DNA of 64,000 nucleotides, from positions 2,421,896 to 2,485,895 of the forward strand of contig JALMQS010000161.1 in the NCBI GenBank assembly GCA_024734495.1, read 5' to 3'. The notes below the pieces were generated by a model. That model saw only the letters and a list, made by a program, of their open reading frames with translations, was not told the origin of the DNA and made no database searches. Both the position numbers and the translations under genes were made by a program. Source of the DNA: Forficula auricularia (Eukaryota; Arthropoda; Insecta; Dermaptera; Forficulidae). This document shows positions 23,725 to 35,288 of the stretch, piece after piece. Positions within the stretch are counted from its first letter, which is position 1. Each line of letters starts with the position of its first letter.

Positions 23725-24825
23725 TTAACCGACTTCAAAAAAGGAGGAGCTTCTCTATTCGACTGAATTTTTTTTTTTTTTTTATGTCTATATTACCTCA
23801 TATCTCCGCCAATTGTGAACCGATTTTGAAATTTTTTTTTGCATTGGGTTCAGTCTAGCTTCCGATTGGTCCCGTTTTTTTTCATTGGTATTAGACCTTT
23901 TTTGTTAGGTTTGCGATGATTCTTTTTTATTGGAAAGGGGGTATCTTAGGGATGGTGCCATATTAATTTGGTTAAGTTCTGATCATATGATCACTTTTAA
24001 TAACATAACTAAAAAGAGAAAAATAAAAATAATTTTTAAGAAAAAAATAAAACCGACTTCAAAAAAATTAAATGCAACAAATATAAGAAAAAATAAAAAC
24101 CGACTTCAAAAAATTAAATGCAACAAATATAAAAATACACTAAAAGGTATAAAATAATTATTATCCTATTTAGCTACAACTAAACGACGAAACATTAACA
24201 CGAAATGTACTTTTAAAGTCGGCGCCAAACAAACCATACCTGTTAGGTTGATCGTACCCGCCAAACGGCCTAAGTAAGATCCGTCGAGTGCGATTCATAA
24301 AGGTATATGTTTGGCACCAACTTCAAAAAGTAATTTCGTGTTAATATTTCGTCGTTTAGTTGTAACTAAATAAGATAATAATTATTTTATACCTTTTAGT
24401 GTATTTTTATATTTGTTACATTTAATTCTTGAAGTCGGTTTTTATATTTTTTCTTAAAATTTTTTATTTTTCTCTTTTAGTGAGTGTTATTAATAGTGAT
24501 TATTATTCATCAGGACTTTGACCAAATTAATATGACACCATCCCTAAGACACCCCCTTTCGGATAAAAAAAGAACCATCAGAAATCGGTTCAGAAACAAG
24601 ATGTATGTTAGTGTCTAAACAAACTCTAATAAAAAAGGTCTAATACCTATGAAAAAAAATCGAAAAAAAATGGGACCAATCGGAAGCCCTAGACTGGACC
24701 CAATGCAAAAAAAATTTCAAAATCGGTTGACAATTGGCGGAGATATGAGGTAACATAGGCACAAAAAATAAAAAAAAAAAAACTCAATCGAATAGAGAAC
24801 CTCCTCCTTTTTTGAAGTCGGTTAA
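23725..24825. mobile_element. CGACTTC palindrome (foldback element), copy 1
   Basis: Begins TTAACCGACTTCAAAA and ends with the inverted TTTTGAAGTCGGTTAA. The two ~500-bp arms pair over most of their length. The centre (about 24190-24300) holds a non-palindromic segment, taagtaagatccgtcgag, conserved in all four copies of the window. Other copies: 25655-26850, 40045-40777 and 60783-61468, plus a fragment at ~59690-59715. Non-coding. Confidence 0.9.
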
Positions 24826-25622
24826 AAGCTCGAAAGTTTTCTGCGCATGTCCCCTATACAGGTAAGAACGACCAGCGACTATAGAGTTTGGGTTGTGGTT
24901 ACTTTGGCAGGTAACAGGTAATAAAGGTGTATAAAATAGTACTTTAAATTCGTTAAAGTATAAAGCTCAATTTTTTTATATTTTCTTCGGGATAACTTTA
25001 GAAATCTCGTCATCCATTGCCGGACACTTATGACAGTTGCTACCCCCTGCCAGACACCCCTAAACTTTAATAAATTATAATTATACTTTCGTTATAATAT
25101 AAAAGATAAATTTTATATATGTTACTTGGCGACCTATAAAAAAATGTTACCTCAATAGGCGGACAGTTTTAATGGTTTTTACATAGATTTTTGACATTTC
25201 GGTTATTATTGATAACCATTGGTGAAGACATGGAGGAATCGTCTTAAAATCAAAAATAACCATCGATTCTTATCTAATACTAGAGGAATAACCTTATTGC
25301 ATTCCATTTTTGTTGTTTTGACTATTAATGGCAACCTCTACTGAAAACGTGGAAGAATCGACTTAAAATCAAAAAGAAAGTTTAGGGGTGTCTGGCAGGG
25401 GGTAGCAACTGTCATAAGTGTCCGGCAATGGATGACGAGATTTCTAAAGTTATCCTGAAGAAAATATAAAAAAATTGAGCTTTATACTTTAACGAATTTA
25501 AAGTACTATTTTATACACCTTTATTACCTGTTACCTGCCAAAGTAACCACAACCCAAACTCTATAGTCGCTGGTCGTTCTTACCTTTATAGGGGACATGC
25601 ACAGAAAAACTTTCAGCTTTTA
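24826..25622. mobile_element. Second foldback element carrying 119-bp satellite units in its loop
   Basis: Arms 24830-25070 and 25380-25622 are inverted copies (gagtttgggttgtggttact / agtaaccacaacccaaactc). The loop contains 25190-25380, about 1.6 units of the 119-bp satellite seen at 12455-13660. It lies directly between CGACTTC palindrome copies 1 and 2. Confidence 0.88.
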
Positions 25623-25654
25623 TAAAATAACGAAGGTCTGGCCGTCGTGGGCTC

Positions 25655-26850
25655 TTGATCTATTAGTTACAACTAAACGACGAGAAATTAACATGAAATT
25701 ACTTTTTGAAGTCGGTGCCAAACAAACTATAAGGTCAGGTGGGGTAACTGGGGCCGGGGGCAACTGGGCCAGGGGTCCTGTAACCCCAGAGCTTTTTAAT
25801 TTTACCGCATTTTTTTAGCGCAATTCACTTTTTCATATTGGTGGGAAATTTTCAGTGTTCCTGAATTAGAGAAATTTCTTTAAGTTTATTTTATACTTAA
25901 GTACTTAGTTATAGTTAATTACTTATTTACTTATTTACCAAGTTATGTGCTTACTTCTTACCTAGTTGCCTTACCCAGTTCCTTGAAAATATTGAGACTT
26001 GAGTAAGTACTTAATTAAGGCTTTCTTAAGCATAAGGAACTTATTTAACTTTATTTCAATGGGTAAAATGAAATTATTTTGTTTAGTTGTTTGATTTATG
26101 ATACTTTTTTTTGAATTTTCTGTAATAAAAATCGATTTTAAAATTATACTTGGCGTTTAAACTTATCTACCTTAAAAAATTCAATAGAATAAAAAAATAG
26201 AGGTCTTGGTGCAACTGGGCCAGCCTAGTCAGGGTCCAATTACCCCGAATCGCTTACATCTTTGATTATTTTTAGTCCATATACAAATGAGACTAATTCT
26301 ACCTACAGCCAGGGCCTTGAGGGATAGGGGAACATGTCCAACTGCTCAAAAGATGTTAAAAATTAAAAAAACAGCAAATAGGCCGGGCTGGTCCAATTAC
26401 CCCACAACGCGTTTAACTGGGCCAACCGCAAAACTTTACATTCAACTTAAGATAATGCCAAAATTTTAAATAATCAAAAATTTGAAAGTATCATGATTAT
26501 TTGAAGAAAATTTCATCTTTCAATTAATATAGTCACGAGATCTATAAATTGTGAGGAAGCTTAGTTATAGCCAAAAATATGGAGTACTATTCTTGGGAAA
26601 ACAAAAGAAGCTGGCCCAGTTACCCCACCTGACCTTACGTATAAGCGAGCGTACCCGCCAAACGTACTAAGTAAGATCCGTCGAGTACGGTTCATAAAAG
26701 GTATATGTTTGGCCTCGACTTCAAAAAGTAATTTCATGTTAATATTTCGTCGTTTAGTTGTAACTAAATAAGATAATATTTATTTTATACCTTTTAGTGT
26801 ATTTTATTTGTTGCATTTAATTTTTTTGAAGTCGGTTTTATTTTTTATTT
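25655..26850. mobile_element. CGACTTC palindrome, copy 2, interrupted
   Basis: Same family as 23725-24825; the left arm is truncated at about 25655 and the palindrome is split by the 904-bp element at 25732-26635. Joined across the insertion it restores the sequence seen intact at 40560-40660. Confidence 0.88.
25732..26635. mobile_element. TIR transposon, 904 bp, TA target duplication
   Basis: Termini AGGTCAGGTGGGGTAACTGG and the inverted CCAGTTACCCCACCTGACCT, flanked by TA at 25730-25731 and 26636-26637. Internal copies of the GGCCCAGTTACCCC-type motif occur near 25765, 26215, 26390 and 26415. TA duplication suggests Tc1/mariner-pogo relatives. No transposase seen. Confidence 0.9.
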
Positions 26851-26859
26851 GATCAAAAT

Positions 26860-27120
26860 ATTCTTTAGCTCTGATTTTAAGTTAGAAGACATCTGATGCA
26901 AAAACATAATTTCATAACAATATCTCCAGCCGTTTTTATGGCCACTGGTCACAAAAGAGAACGGACAAGCGGAAAACAGACGGATAGACAGACAGGCAGA
27001 CAGACAGGAATTTTGTTGAAGGTGTTTTCTTTAATAACATTGCTTGAAACGTGCCCATCCAAAGTTTGAGGCGATTTGGACCAATGTACAGACAAAACTT
27101 TAATTTTATATATATAGAAA
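26860..27120. other. Repeat-tail-like sequence with CAGA repeats
   Basis: Contains acggatagacagacaggcagacagacagg (26975-27010), a short-repeat tract commonly found at ends of insect interspersed repeats. No gene. Confidence 0.5.
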
Positions 27121-27706
27121 TGTTTATTTATTATTATTTATCATGATAAGAACAACCCGGATTAACCAGTCATTAGTTCTTATAAATTAAACGTCTCTTT
27201 CACTCTGGGTAAAATTCATTTTTGCTTGTTGCTCATATATATTTAGTTATCTCGGGAGTTAGATGTCAATTGCAACTTTTGACCCTGAAGACGAGAGGAG
27301 AAATAATTTATGCCACGGCATGTTCGCTTAATGTGCATGACGGAACGGAATTGGCGACAAACGAAATTAAGGTTCCTGATTCTATTGAAACCCATAACAA
27401 TATATTGAAAAGTAATTTGAATTATAATCCCTTTCAATTTTTAATTAAGAAATACCTAAGCTCGGACAAATGGAATTTTAGAAAGTTAGTAATTACAATG
27501 AAAATTACATCTCTTATAATTTTATATTATATAATTTAAATTGAAATATTATTGAATCTTAATGTTCATATTTTAATGGTCAGGTTAATAGTATTAGGGT
27601 TCCTTAACAAAAATTCGTAAAAAAGGTAATACTCTAATAATAAGATTCAATTTTCCGTTTGTTTGTCGGTCTATCCTCTCTGTCTTAACCCATAGTTTCT
27701 AGATCA

Positions 27707-28848
27707 AAATTGGTCTAATCACGGGCCGCATGCACACCTCGGTGTTCTTTCATGTGGCCCGCAGTCATACCATATATCGAAGTGGCCAAAACGTGGCTCG
27801 CGAGGCCGTATGCGGCTCTTCAGTCAATCTCGTGCGGCTCTTGAACCCTCTTGAATAATACTGATTTTAAAAAGTATTATAATTAAATTAAAAAAATAAT
27901 AATACATAACTAAATAAATTTCTAATTAAATGAAATTGAACACTAATGTTATAAGTAGAGCGAAAAATAAATGTTACTTCATTTATATTTTATAAATTAA
28001 AAAATGTGTCTTTTTATTAATAAATCATTAATTAATCTTCAAATAATGTGGCTCGCTTTGAAACAGTTTTATAAATTTGCGGCTCCCAAAGTTAAGGGTA
28101 GTGGCCACCCTGCCATATATAACGAATTGTGACTTTTTTTAAATTGTAACAAATTAATTAAAAAAAAAAAATAGCGTCCGCTATAATTACATGAAGAATA
28201 ACATAATAAAAATAAACATCTAGTGAAATAGGAAGATTTAAAAAAATTAAATAAGCGAAAAGAAAGTGTTAGGTGTTGGTTCTAGGTGAAACATTTTAAT
28301 ATAATAATAAAACTTGAGCAAGATGCGAGGTAGGTTTCACAAAAAAGAAATAAAACAAAATTGAGTTTTGAATTCGATATATTTCGGGGTGAGCCCATCA
28401 TTCTTTTTTGTGAAACTAACCTCGCATCTTGCTCAAGTTTTATTATTATAGAAAAGAAAGTGGTTAAAATAAAATTTGAAATTTTATCTGGTTTATGTGA
28501 CTTGATTAATAATTTTGATTAATAAAACTCATTTTATTTTATCTTTATTATCATACAAATACATTTTGTTGTTGGTTCAATGCGTGTTTTCTTTTCATAA
28601 GTGGATATTTCTGTAGTTTTGTTACTTTACTATTTTTTTAACATTTACACTAATTGAACACTTTCAATGCACCTAGCTCTTCATTCAATTCAGTTATAAT
28701 AAAAATCACTAATAACGAAATTCGTTAGAAAGTAAGATTTCGGAAAAAAAAATGGAAAAAACGACAATTATTCATATTTATGTGCCGCCCTTGGAAATTT
28801 TTTGTTCGTGAATGCGGCCGGTGGTCTAGTTTGGGTTGTCCAGGCCTG
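27707..28848. mobile_element. Probable hAT-type relic
   Basis: TTCTAGATCA flanks the segment on both sides (27697-27706 and 28849-28858), consistent with an 8-bp (or slightly longer) target duplication. Near each end are inverted gccgcatgcac / gtgaatgcggc blocks, and gcggctc motifs recur inside, as in many hAT elements. The left end lacks the CAGGCCTG present on the right, so it is eroded. No transposase ORF. Confidence 0.6.
28300..28450. mobile_element. Hairpin repeat with Penelope 3'-end fragment in the loop
   Basis: Arms taataaaacttgagcaagat and its complement pair over ~45 bases. The loop carries, on the - strand, GATGGGC..CCCCGAAATATATC (28401-28376), matching the hammerhead-like 3' region of the Penelope element at 7040-7115, but the CTGATGA half is damaged. 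Related hairpins with ggtaggtttcac occur at 53110-53300 and 60430-60465. Confidence 0.65.
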
Positions 28849-29084
28849 TTCTAGATCATTAAAACATTTAGTTAGTCCATAAGTCAAAGTTGAAAAAAAT
28901 TAATACCTCTCAACAAACATAAAAGTGGTGATGAAAAAAAATAATAACTCGCGTAATTTATCGTGTAGTATTCACAGCCCAAAAAGATTAAATCCATTTT
29001 TTTTTTAATTTTTAGAGCCATAGCACATGATTTATGTTAATTAATATTTTTAAAATAAATTTTATTATATACTAACTCTTACTA

Positions 29085-29185
29085 ACAAGGGGACTACGAC
29101 CCCTAAACCTCCACAATCCCGCACCCCAACCCCATTCCACCTCCGCACCCACCATGCACCTCACTACGCACCACATTTTGGGGCC
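29085..29185. repeat. C-rich dispersed repeat, short copy
   Basis: Starts with hairpin-like aaggggactacgacccct, then C/A-rich sequence. Shorter than the copies at 2656, 35755 and 63506, and lacking the tttttgcattt end. Confidence 0.5.
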
Positions 29186-29189
29186 TTTT

Positions 29190-30555
29190 CACCCTTTAGG
29201 GTTCGAATTTCAAAAAATCCCTTCTTAGCACACCCATAAATCGTTGAAATAATATACACTCCAAATTTTAACTTTCTAGGTCAAGCGGTATAGGCTGTGC
29301 GTTGATAGATGAATGAATGAATGAATGAATGAAACATCACCTTCTCTTTTTATATATATTAAGATTAGTCTTGGCTAAATGTCAAAAAAAAATTCAAGAT
29401 TAATAATATTTATTTCAGAAGTGAATGTTTCAGAATATTACAAAAAATATTCGGACCAACCCTACTTTTAGTATTATACGACAAAATGTTTATTTGAATT
29501 TATATTTTAAAAATTATGTGATGTAGACATCTAATGACTTTGGCGCATATACCTGCTCCCGCCCAAAAAGTACCATATTAAAGAGTAACTGTGCAAAATT
29601 TAGCTCAAATCGGACAAAGAGTTCAAATATTTAACCCCCCCCAATTTTTGGTTCACTTTAAATATAATCAGATCATAATATCAATTTAAAATATGTAAAT
29701 ATAAAAAATATTGTTTTGATACCTTCATTGGTTTATCAAAATATAAGTTGTTCGATGTACACTATACATTATACTTACTTATTGTAGAACAAATCATCTT
29801 TAATTTGCTCTTTTTTATATAGTTTTAGCCGTTTTGAGATATTTCGAAAATTGTAGCTAAAAAAGAAAAAATATTTTTACTTTGCTATCTATTTAAAAAT
29901 CCGTAAAAATTCGCACAAAGACTGAGAAAAATCATGCTTGAAAATGATTTTCAGAAATTCAGACGAAAAGAAAAAATTAAAAATTTTTCAATTTTCACTA
30001 TTACAGCGGCTCAGGAGACAACTCGATACGTTTTATAATATATTATTAAAAAAAAATCAAGGTTTCTAAGTCAAATTCGGCTTAAAAAATGTCAAACGCT
30101 CAGTGTTATTAAAAAAATAATCTCCTTTTGTTTTCAAAAATTAACAATTTCCATTTAACTTGAACAGTTTTTAGAATCTAAATTACTAGGATCTGAGACT
30201 CTTGACTCTCTCCCCGAAAATAATAGTCTAGTTTGACTTGAAATCAAAAGATTTCTTCATCTCAAACGTAAGCTATTATTTAACATAGTTTCTTTGTGAT
30301 TTAAGGTAATACATATCTCTTTGTAATTTTTATTTGGATAGTTTTTACTTTAACTCCAACTTGATGCCCAAGTATTCCCACTCTTCTAGAGGTATTGTAA
30401 ATTTTTAAAGATGTCTTTGACCCTTCTTTTTATACCACCCAGCACCATTTTTTGCATAAAAAATAAGCTGCCTTGTTCTAATGTGGCCATCCACTTGACT
30501 TTACCATACAACCTGGTCCCTCACTTATATTTAATATTTAATAAAATTATTTATA
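29190..30555. other. Intronic DNA, no supported gene
   Basis: AT-rich, with a (GAAT)n tract at 29308-29330 and blocks weakly similar to 22390-22450. No gene. Confidence 0.45.
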
Positions 30556-30559
30556 ATCA

Positions 30560-31100
30560 TGCATTTTTAGATTACTGTGGGCCCATTGATTATGTATACA
30601 AAATTTGGTTGAGTTTGGTACAAGAGCCTAGATTTTCATTTTTTGACCCCCTCCCATTTTAAGCGGTTAGTTTTTGCATTTTTAGACTTCTGGGGGTCCA
30701 TTGATTATGTATCCAAAATTTGGTTGAGTTTGCTCAAATGGCCTGGATTTTTAATTTTTAACCCCCCCTCCACCCTCTTAATTTTGGGTCGATATGCACC
30801 AAAATCTAATCAGCTCTTAATCTCAATGGACCAAAATTACGTGTGAAATTTGGTTTCGATATTCACACTAGTTTTTGAGCTAGCTCGTCCACAAAAATTT
30901 GGTAACGCACAGACTAACAGACAACCAGACATACTAACTAACAGATATTTTGACAAAACAATTGTTATTTTCGTTCAATTTTTTTAATCAAAATACTTTC
31001 CTACCGTTTTTGAGATATTTCGAAAAAAGAAGGAGAAAAAACACTTTTTTCATGCACGATTACAATACTTGACCATACCTTGTGTATGGTAAAGTAAAGT
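30560..31100. repeat. Repeat with ~120-bp internal duplication and terminal hairpin
   Basis: gattatgtatacaaaatttggttgag occurs at ~30588 and again ~30705. Then comes cgatatgcaccaaaatctaatcagc, shared with the satellite-headed repeats at 11077 and 14008, and an end attacaatacttgaccat...atggtaaagtaaag resembling their termini. Two open frames here are chance. Confidence 0.65.
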
Positions 31101-31243
31101 TAAATTAAATTCTCACTCCATCAAAGAAATGTACCAGATAGGTTCATGTACATAATCGGTGGTTTAATAGGAATTAATAATTAAATCTTGAATATCAAAG
31201 TTTCCTTATTAAAATTATCTGATTTTTTTTATTAATTTTATAG

Positions 31244-31341
31244 ATTTTGGAGACATGACTTGGTTTCCTCGCAAAATCTCTGACTTGGACAAAGCTCAGC
31301 GAGTATTGATGTACGGGAGTGAACTAGACGCCGATCATCCG
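31244..31341 (+). CDS. Trh: Tryptophan hydroxylase, start of catalytic domain
   Basis: A 98-base exon after acceptor ttaattttatag and before donor GTATGG. With the G of the previous exon it reads [16 protein letters not shown], then [14 protein letters not shown]. The [10 protein letters not shown] and [11 protein letters not shown] blocks open the catalytic domain; [19 protein letters not shown] is closest to tryptophan hydroxylases rather than tyrosine or phenylalanine hydroxylases, which is the basis of the name. It ends in phase 0 after the proline, exactly where the family continues with GFKD, supplied by 35289-35356. The residue set matches the family except a shorter ..DKAQRV.. in place of the usual DHCANRV. 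Confidence 0.92.
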
Positions 31342-31344
31342 GTA

Positions 31345-32950
31345 TGGCAAATCCATTTGATTTTAAACAAGGTAATTGTTGGGGCGCAAGGCCTCTGATA
31401 TATTTCAATCTTAATCTGAGAGCCCTGATCAGGCTGAGACGCTGGCTCTAGTGGACGTTTCTATATAGAATATAGGAGGGAGGTCCCCGGAGCCCCTTGC
31501 GAAGGAGGTGTTCGAAGTAAGTTTTTATTTAAATGAAGTTGCTATATCACCTGGCACAGATTAATACTGGTTTATAAATTTAGTCCTAAGATTGCAGCAT
31601 CCGCGCTTTTCTCCCTCAAGAAAAGCTATACATGAATTCTGTGTTAAACCGTACTTATTAACAATACCTTAACTGAATTTTAGGAAAGGGTTGCTTTCAC
31701 ACACAGAGAATAAAGAAAAAGGTTTTGATTTATGAAATATATATAAAATAGATTTGATATTTTATATATATTATTTTATTTAAAAAAAAATTAAATTAAA
31801 AAAATGTATTAACAATTTTAAATTAAAATTAAACAATGAACTAATGAGAAAAATTGAATAAATGCAAATAACTAGATTTAAGGAAGCCGGAATCTATCTT
31901 GATTCTTTCCTGCTTTATTGAAATATGAGTCAGATCAATTTTTACATGAATGTTTTTATAAAACCTCTTCTGTAACTATACAAATATCTTGCCGTTAAAT
32001 TAATCTGACTCAAATTCAAATTCCCTTTAAATATATAAATCAAAAATGGCTTCTTTCTTATTCAAAATACACATATAATTTTAAATAAGAAAAAACACCT
32101 TAAACTAAAAAATGAATGTAAAATTAACTTGTCTCTTATTATATCAAGTTAACTATTTGTAAATAAAAATTAAAAGTCCTTAAAATATATATAAGTTCAC
32201 TATAGTTACGAAATATCCGCGAATGTACACATTTACAGAACGCTGGAGTCTTGTTCAAACAGGTTCGCCAAACAAAGGAGAATGGCGTCGGCTGTTTTGA
32301 GAATTCTTCTCAAACTATTTTGTGTTTCTACAAATAAGAAATGAACGAACGATTTGATTCAAGGAATTCTTCCAATAATCAGGAAACTTATTAATGGTAT
32401 TTCCATTAGCCACAGTTGGTAAATAAAATTAAACTAAAAACGATATCTTTTTAATTGCAAAACACGTTTCTCCTTATTGAAACGTGATGATATGAACGGA
32501 ATAACAGAACAGCGCAAACCGAAGGGGGGGGGGGCGATTCTTTCATTAGAGGAAAATAACTAAAATGGGTGTGGATAGAATTATCTAACTTCTTCCTTTA
32601 TGGATAAGGATGCAAATACAAGTCAAGAACTGTTCAGACTATTAAAGATTCAATTTTTAATTTCTATTATTCTAGGAATGGCTCTTGCTCTTGGATCAAA
32701 ATTATACTCGTTATAGAGAGAGCAAATATTTAATTGAACTTCAATAAAATTCAGACAATAATGTGAAAAAAATACTTGTTCTAACTGGCGAACGTACTGG
32801 GTCGTGAAAAAGTTTTACTTTTTTCTTCATTTTTATCATTCAATAGAAAAATTAAATTCATAAAAAGAAATCGTCTTAGAAAGTTTGTTCTGTAGCAAAA
32901 TTTTTGTATTTTCAATGCGGAGAACTGTTTAGATTTTGGGCTCTCTAAGC
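31345..32950. other. Trh intron 2, proximal part
   Basis: Part of the 3.9-kb phase-0 intron. A G+C-richer patch at 31425-31515 follows the donor; the rest is AT-rich, with a 9-10 G run near 32524. No gene. Confidence 0.5.
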
Positions 32951-32953
32951 CAG

Positions 32954-33020
32954 TGTTTCTCAACCTGTGTGCCGCGAGAGATTGTCAAATGTGCCGCGAG
33001 CGTTTTTGACAAATAATTAA
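32954..33020. mobile_element. hAT element terminus
   Basis: CAGTGTTTCTCAACCTGTG followed by gccgcgagag and a second gccgcgag is a typical hAT 5' terminus. No matching end was found nearby, so this is a truncated copy. Confidence 0.6.
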
Positions 33021-33884
33021 AATTACATGGGTTTTGTAACTTTGAAATAGTATTTGAAATTACTTCATTTTTTTTTTTGTATCATACAACTTTTACTTTT
33101 TTTTTTATTTTATATTTAGGTGTACTGCAAATAATTCCACATTTACACAGTCACAAGTATAAACAAATAAATAAATGTAATTTAAAATTACTAAAATATA
33201 ATTTAGTAAATCTATTTTCTCCTATATTTTTGTTCATAACATTTTTACTTGAAATCTGACGGCGATCTGCCCATAAGCGTAGTTAGGGGGGGGCTATAAA
33301 ATCCTCCCCCCTAGAAAAATAAAAACTCCATTATTAAGAGGCAACACTTTTCTGTATTTCTTATTAAATTATTTCTTTACTTCCAAAATTTGTCAATTCT
33401 ACTAAAAAGTTTTTGATCTCTAATCGGATTACCGAGGATTTTGAAACCCTGTGATGGCTAATCAGCTTGCCGGCTAAAACTATAGAAGCTGAAAGGCCAG
33501 TGAATGTTTTGAAACGAAAGCTTGAAAGTGGTATAAAAATGAGCACCAAAAAACAAAATACACGAGATACATGATATAAGACTAGAGACTAGATTAAAAG
33601 AATTTAAGTGGAAAATTAACAAAAAATTTGACCAAAGATCTTAAATGGTTTCCTTTGCATTAAACCAACTCGGTGGAAAGTGAAAGACTATTTTCGACTG
33701 CTAGCGCTTTTGTTACAAAATTAGGACACAAATCAACGACAATTCGGTTAATTCGCTAGTTTGTCTCAGAACTCATTTTAAAAACTCTTCTGATAAATAA
33801 CTTTTTTTTAAATTTGTATCACAAATAATTAATTATAATTATTTATTGAATACGAACAAATAATACAATATAACTACAGTGTAC

Positions 33885-34645
33885 ATTTTTTATAATGATA
33901 TTGATACAAGAAGAAGTTGCACCAAGAAGGTACAACCTCTGTAGTCCGCGGTGGACCCTTGTATCGTGAAGATAAGAAGAGATTTAGGGATTGGGTAGGA
34001 GTCGAAGGTATCTGTGGATGCTGGTCTTGAAAGATTGAAGGTTATAATTTGCTGGAAAGACGGTCGGGGAAAGAGAGTTCCAGTCTCTAGATGTCATAGG
34101 GATAAATGAATTGGCGAATGCGTTTGTTCGATTAGTATCCAGTTTAAGCGCGTAGGGGTGTTGAATCTTAGAAAATCGTGTATTTCGCGCAAATGAAGCC
34201 TTTGGTGGGATTATCGATTTTATTTCGTCAGAACAAAAGCCATGGTAATATCTATAAAAAAGGGAAAGGGCGGAGACAGATCTACGATGGGCTAGGGAAT
34301 CGAGAGTGTCAGTTAATGCGGGATCGCCTATCAGTCTGATAGCCCGCCTCTGAATTGCATCTAAGGTATTAAGAGAATACTTGGGGGCCCCTCTCCACAG
34401 ATGAGAGCAATATTCAAGACAGGGGCGAATTTGAGCCTTGTATAATATAAGGAGTTGAGTGGGGGTGAAAAAGCGTTGGTTCGGAAAAAGAAAGCCAAGC
34501 TTACATGCTGCAGGTTTTGCTACTGAGATAATATGGTCATTCCAAGAAAGGTCAGAACCTAAGGTGACACCTAACATTGATGTTTTATCACAGAATTCCA
34601 ATGAGGTCGAATCAAAGGAAATGTCAGGAAGGCTCAGTAGACATA
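33885..34645 (-). mobile_element. LINE fragment (Jockey/CR1-like), 5'-truncated
   Basis: The - strand ORF 34601-33984 (205 codons) is the C-terminal end of a LINE ORF2: RPCLEYCSHLWRGAP, RRAIRLIGDPALTD, SLFYRYYHG, SRDWNSLSP. Its 3' end shares the tail used by the SINEs (aggtgcaacttctt-type block and atgatattgat). Same family as 37541-39004. The frame is open, so insertion is fairly recent. Confidence 0.88.
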
Positions 34646-34794
34646 AATAATTATAATTAATTTATTATGTTTGATTTAACTAAAAATTCAAATTTTAATC
34701 AAATTAATCACAAAAATAAAAGCTTAAACAGCTTCATTACTAACTTTTTTTCTTCTATTAGTAATTAAGTTTTTTGTTTTAATGAAAAATAAAT

Positions 34795-35011
34795 ATTATT
34801 ACATTATAATTCTGCTGAGAATGAAATACAAGATATTATTGTTACTGCCACTGAAAGAGGAGACAGAGGGAATGCCGCATTGGATTTCCTTCACTGACTT
34901 TTCAAAACCCTGAAGAAGGAGGGAATAGCCTCCGAAACGTCAGTTTTATGAATAAAAAGATAGTGTAAATTATCTTCTTCTTTTTTTGGACTGCCTCATC
35001 AATATCCACTT
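34795..35011 (+). mobile_element. 217-bp unit with hammerhead-like motif and 7-bp target duplication
   Basis: Inserted in the hAT relic: AATAAAT at 34788-34794 and 35012-35018 flank it, and the paralogous hAT at 44900-44940 has the uninterrupted site. It contains a hammerhead-like motif at 34903-34947 and no ORF. It could be a Penelope-derived solo terminal repeat or a small retrozyme-like element. Confidence 0.7.
34903..34947 (+). ncRNA. Hammerhead-ribozyme-like motif
   Basis: CTGAAGA (34910-34916, with A at the tolerant position 7), one extra A, stem GGAGG/CCTCC with loop GAATAG, GAAA (34934-34937), then CGTC whose last C (34941) is the predicted cleavage base. Helix III is the loop-less ACGT. 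Helix I pairs AAAAC with GTTTT after a C-A mismatch next to the core. Confidence 0.6.
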
Positions 35012-35288
35012 AATAAATGAACATTTTAATTGTTTTTTTTAATTAATAAATTTATTTTAATTTGTAAATATTAAAACCCAGTTTTCCGGAAATATCTTCG
35101 AAATATTCTCGTTACCCGGGAATTATTATTTGCCGGGAAATGAGAAACCCTATTTGTGACCTTATGTGAAATATTTCAGTCCGATTCGGCACTTTCATTA
35201 AAAAATCCCTTCTTTGTCTTTTATATGATGTTTGCTAAGTTTTTCCTTTCAATGTGTATTTATTTATCTTTCTTTGATTTTTTCGAAG

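Larger units (their letters stand above)
12068..31243 (+). other. Trh intron, 19.2 kb, GC-AG boundaries
   Basis: Begins GCAAGT at 12068 and ends TTTTATAG at 31243. Phase 1. Filled with satellites, foldback elements, mariner and hAT debris listed separately. The alternative GT at 12072 would break the reading frame into the following exon. Confidence 0.8.
33575..35152 (+). mobile_element. hAT relic (same family as 43265-45026), interrupted twice
   Basis: Matches the right part of the hAT at 43265-45026 through ccgggaattattatttgccg and gagaaaccc at its right end. The transposase C-terminal region (about 33660-33790) reads VESERLFSTASAFVTK in one frame, the dimerisation block of hAT transposases. 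A LINE (33885-34645) and a 217-bp unit (34795-35011) are inserted relative to the other copy. The left end is lost. Confidence 0.8.

Noticed and set aside
28376..28401. A complete hammerhead motif in the hairpin loop
   Set aside because: The CTGATGA half is damaged; only the GAAATATATC half remains, so it was kept as a repeat, not a ribozyme.
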